Source: an uncultured Pseudomonadota bacterium (lineage in GTDB: Bacteria; Pseudomonadota; Gammaproteobacteria; Steroidobacterales; Steroidobacteraceae). Taken from it: a DNA stretch of 64,000 nt. Positions within the stretch are counted from its first letter, which is position 1, and every line of letters begins with the position of its first letter. The stretch is taken from the NCBI GenBank assembly GCA_903862885.1, contig CAIOZU010000035.1, positions 124,001-188,000 on the forward strand, given 5' to 3'. Shown here in pieces: positions 63,068 through 64,000 of this stretch. The position numbers were made by a program, and so were the translations under genes. The notes under the pieces are model-generated. The model worked only from the letters and a program-made list of their open reading frames with translations, did no database searches and was not told the origin of the DNA.

Positions 63068-63586
63068 CTATTTCTTCTTCGGTCCGAACATCATCACGAG
63101 CTGCTTACCCTCCATCAGAGGGAACTGCTCAATACTGGCATGCGGATTCAGGTCCAAGCACAAACGGTCGAGCAATCGGCGGCCCACTTCTTGGTGGGCC
63201 AGTTCACGACCGCGATAGCGTAGCGTGACCTTTGCCTTGTCGCCTTCCGTCAAGAACCGAATGATGTTACGCAGTTTAATCTGGTAATCATTCTCGTCAG
63301 TCCCTGGCCTGAATTTGATTTCCTTAACCTGAATCTGCTTCTGCTTGCGCTTCGCCGCGTGGGCTTTCTTGTTTTGTTCAAACAAAAATTTGCCGAAGTC
63401 CATGACTCGGCAAACCGGCGGTTCCGCGGTCGGCGACACTTCGACGAGATCGAGTGTTTGTCCGGCTGCCAGCGCAATCGCTTCGGCTCGTGGCATCACC
63501 CCTAACTGGGCCCCGTCATCCGCAATGACGCGAACGATCGGTGACAAGATCTCTTCATTGCGCCGTACGCGCTTCGTAGTTGCGAT
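63068..63586 (-). CDS. infC: translation initiation factor IF-3, AUC start
   Basis: IF-3 binds the 30S subunit and checks start codons. The family N-terminus [13 protein letters not shown] continues upstream of the first ATG/GTG/TTG and can be read only from ATC at 63586. The in-frame codons above it are TTT and then the thrS stop TGA, so no other start is possible. GGAGG (63595-63599) lies eight bases before the ATC. Rare starts (AUU, AUC, AUA) are known for infC and let IF-3 limit its own synthesis. The 172-residue protein is complete, with [15 protein letters not shown] and AHQEVG segments intact. Confidence 0.93.
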   Translation of the reverse strand: MATTKRVRRNEEILSPIVRVIADDGAQLGVMPRAEAIALAAGQTLDLVEVSPTAEPPVCRVMDFGKFLFEQNKKAHAAKRKQKQIQVKEIKFRPGTDENDYQIKLRNIIRFLTEGDKAKVTLRYRGRELAHQEVGRRLLDRLCLDLNPHASIEQFPLMEGKQLVMMFGPKKK

Positions 63587-63589
63587 AAA

Positions 63590-64000
63590 TCAATCCTCCA
63601 AAGAATGACGGCCGCGCTTCGCTATCTCGGACTGTATGAGTGTGGCAACCGCGTCTACGGTCATCACACCCATATCTTTGCCCGAACGCGTTCGCACGGC
63701 CAACGACTGGGACTCGACTTCTCGGTCCCCCGCCACCAGCAGGTAAGGTACCCGCTTCAGCGTGTGTTCTCGAATTTTAAAGCCGACTTTCTCGTTGCGC
63801 AAGTCGGTTTCCACTCGAAGCCCCTGATTTCTCAAGGATTCGGCACATTTTGTCACGAAATCGATCTGTCGGTCAGTGATTGTCATCAAAACCACCTGGG
63901 TGGGCGCCAACCAGGGCGGTAATCGGCCCGCATAGTTTTCAATCAAGATCGCAATGAATCGCTCAAAAGAACCCAAAATGGCGCGGTGCAGCATCACCGG
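63590..64000 (-). CDS. thrS: threonyl-tRNA synthetase, C-terminal part (5' end outside window)
   Basis: The last 136 or so residues of ThrRS. The end of the catalytic core ([17 protein letters not shown], motif 3) is followed by the anticodon-binding domain ([44 protein letters not shown]). The frame is open to the window edge, and the ATG at 63997 is internal. Its final codons carry the Shine-Dalgarno of infC and its TGA is separated from the infC AUC by one codon (TTT), in the same frame, so the two are probably coupled. Confidence 0.96.
   Translation of the reverse strand, partial: PVMLHRAILGSFERFIAILIENYAGRLPPWLAPTQVVLMTITDRQIDFVTKCAESLRNQGLRVETDLRNEKVGFKIREHTLKRVPYLLVAGDREVESQSLAVRTRSGKDMGVMTVDAVATLIQSEIAKRGRHSLED

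Noticed and set aside
63068-63547. infC starting at the TTG at 63547
   Set aside because: The conserved IF-3 N-terminus lies upstream in frame and the Shine-Dalgarno is placed for the ATC at 63586.

Overview
The window reads as chromosomal DNA of a gammaproteobacterium. Its right end (about 58.0-64.0 kb) carries thrS-infC-rpmI-rplT-pheS-pheT-ihfA-merR followed by tRNA-Pro, a gene order familiar from Pseudomonas and relatives. Everything left of about 53 kb is catabolic and looks like a steroid-degrading organism. I cannot name the genus. No integrase, transposase, phage gene or CRISPR array was seen.

Region 1 (0.5-23.9 kb, almost entirely minus strand). Transcription runs from a sulfotransferase and a DUF1214 protein, then across a 264-bp gap to an extradiol dioxygenase (HsaC type). 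It continues through a near-complete set for the steroid C/D rings (HIP pathway): ipdA, ipdB, ipdC, echA20, an acyl-CoA dehydrogenase pair, fadA6, a 17-beta-HSD4-like SDR, ipdE2, ipdE1 and ipdF. After a 175-bp gap come a MaoC hydratase, a second thiolase and a SnoaL-like protein. Only 8 bp later begins a complete core set for coenzyme F420 biosynthesis and reduction (fbiC, fno, cofE, cofD, cofC), then another SDR. The joining of F420 biosynthesis to the 3' end of steroid catabolic genes is the most striking feature of the window.

Region 2 (24-29.6 kb, mainly plus strand). A KshA-type Rieske oxygenase, a SnoaL protein, a pair of Lrp/AsnC regulators (minus strand), hsaG and hsaF (acetaldehyde dehydrogenase and hydroxy-oxoacid aldolase), and a ketosteroid-isomerase-like protein. 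Together with hsaC these cover parts of A/B-ring opening and the end of the meta-cleavage route. hsaA, hsaB, hsaD, hsaE, kshB and fadD3 are not in the window.

Region 3 (29.6-52.7 kb). A minus-strand operon (ferredoxin, P450, carboxymuconolactone-decarboxylase-like, luciferase-like, SDR, beta-hydroxyacid dehydrogenase, PQQ/haem-c dehydrogenase, Old-Yellow-Enzyme relative), a plus-strand ALDH / YVTN propeller / esterase group, and several small operons. These hold SDRs, a second sulfotransferase, EthD-like proteins, a KstD/fumarate-reductase-like flavoprotein paired with an F420-type luciferase-like oxidoreductase, a Baeyer-Villiger monooxygenase, and two more DUF1214 proteins. The substrate is not known; a steroid, sterol side chain or terpenoid is plausible.

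Region 4 (52.9-58.0 kb). Two NCS2 nucleobase permeases, a secreted double-Cache protein, a small acidic protein, and a phosphoribosyltransferase pseudogene broken by three in-frame stops that no single ORF reveals.

Region 5 (58.0-64.0 kb). Translation and nucleoid genes, with infC starting at an AUC codon and its Shine-Dalgarno inside the end of thrS.
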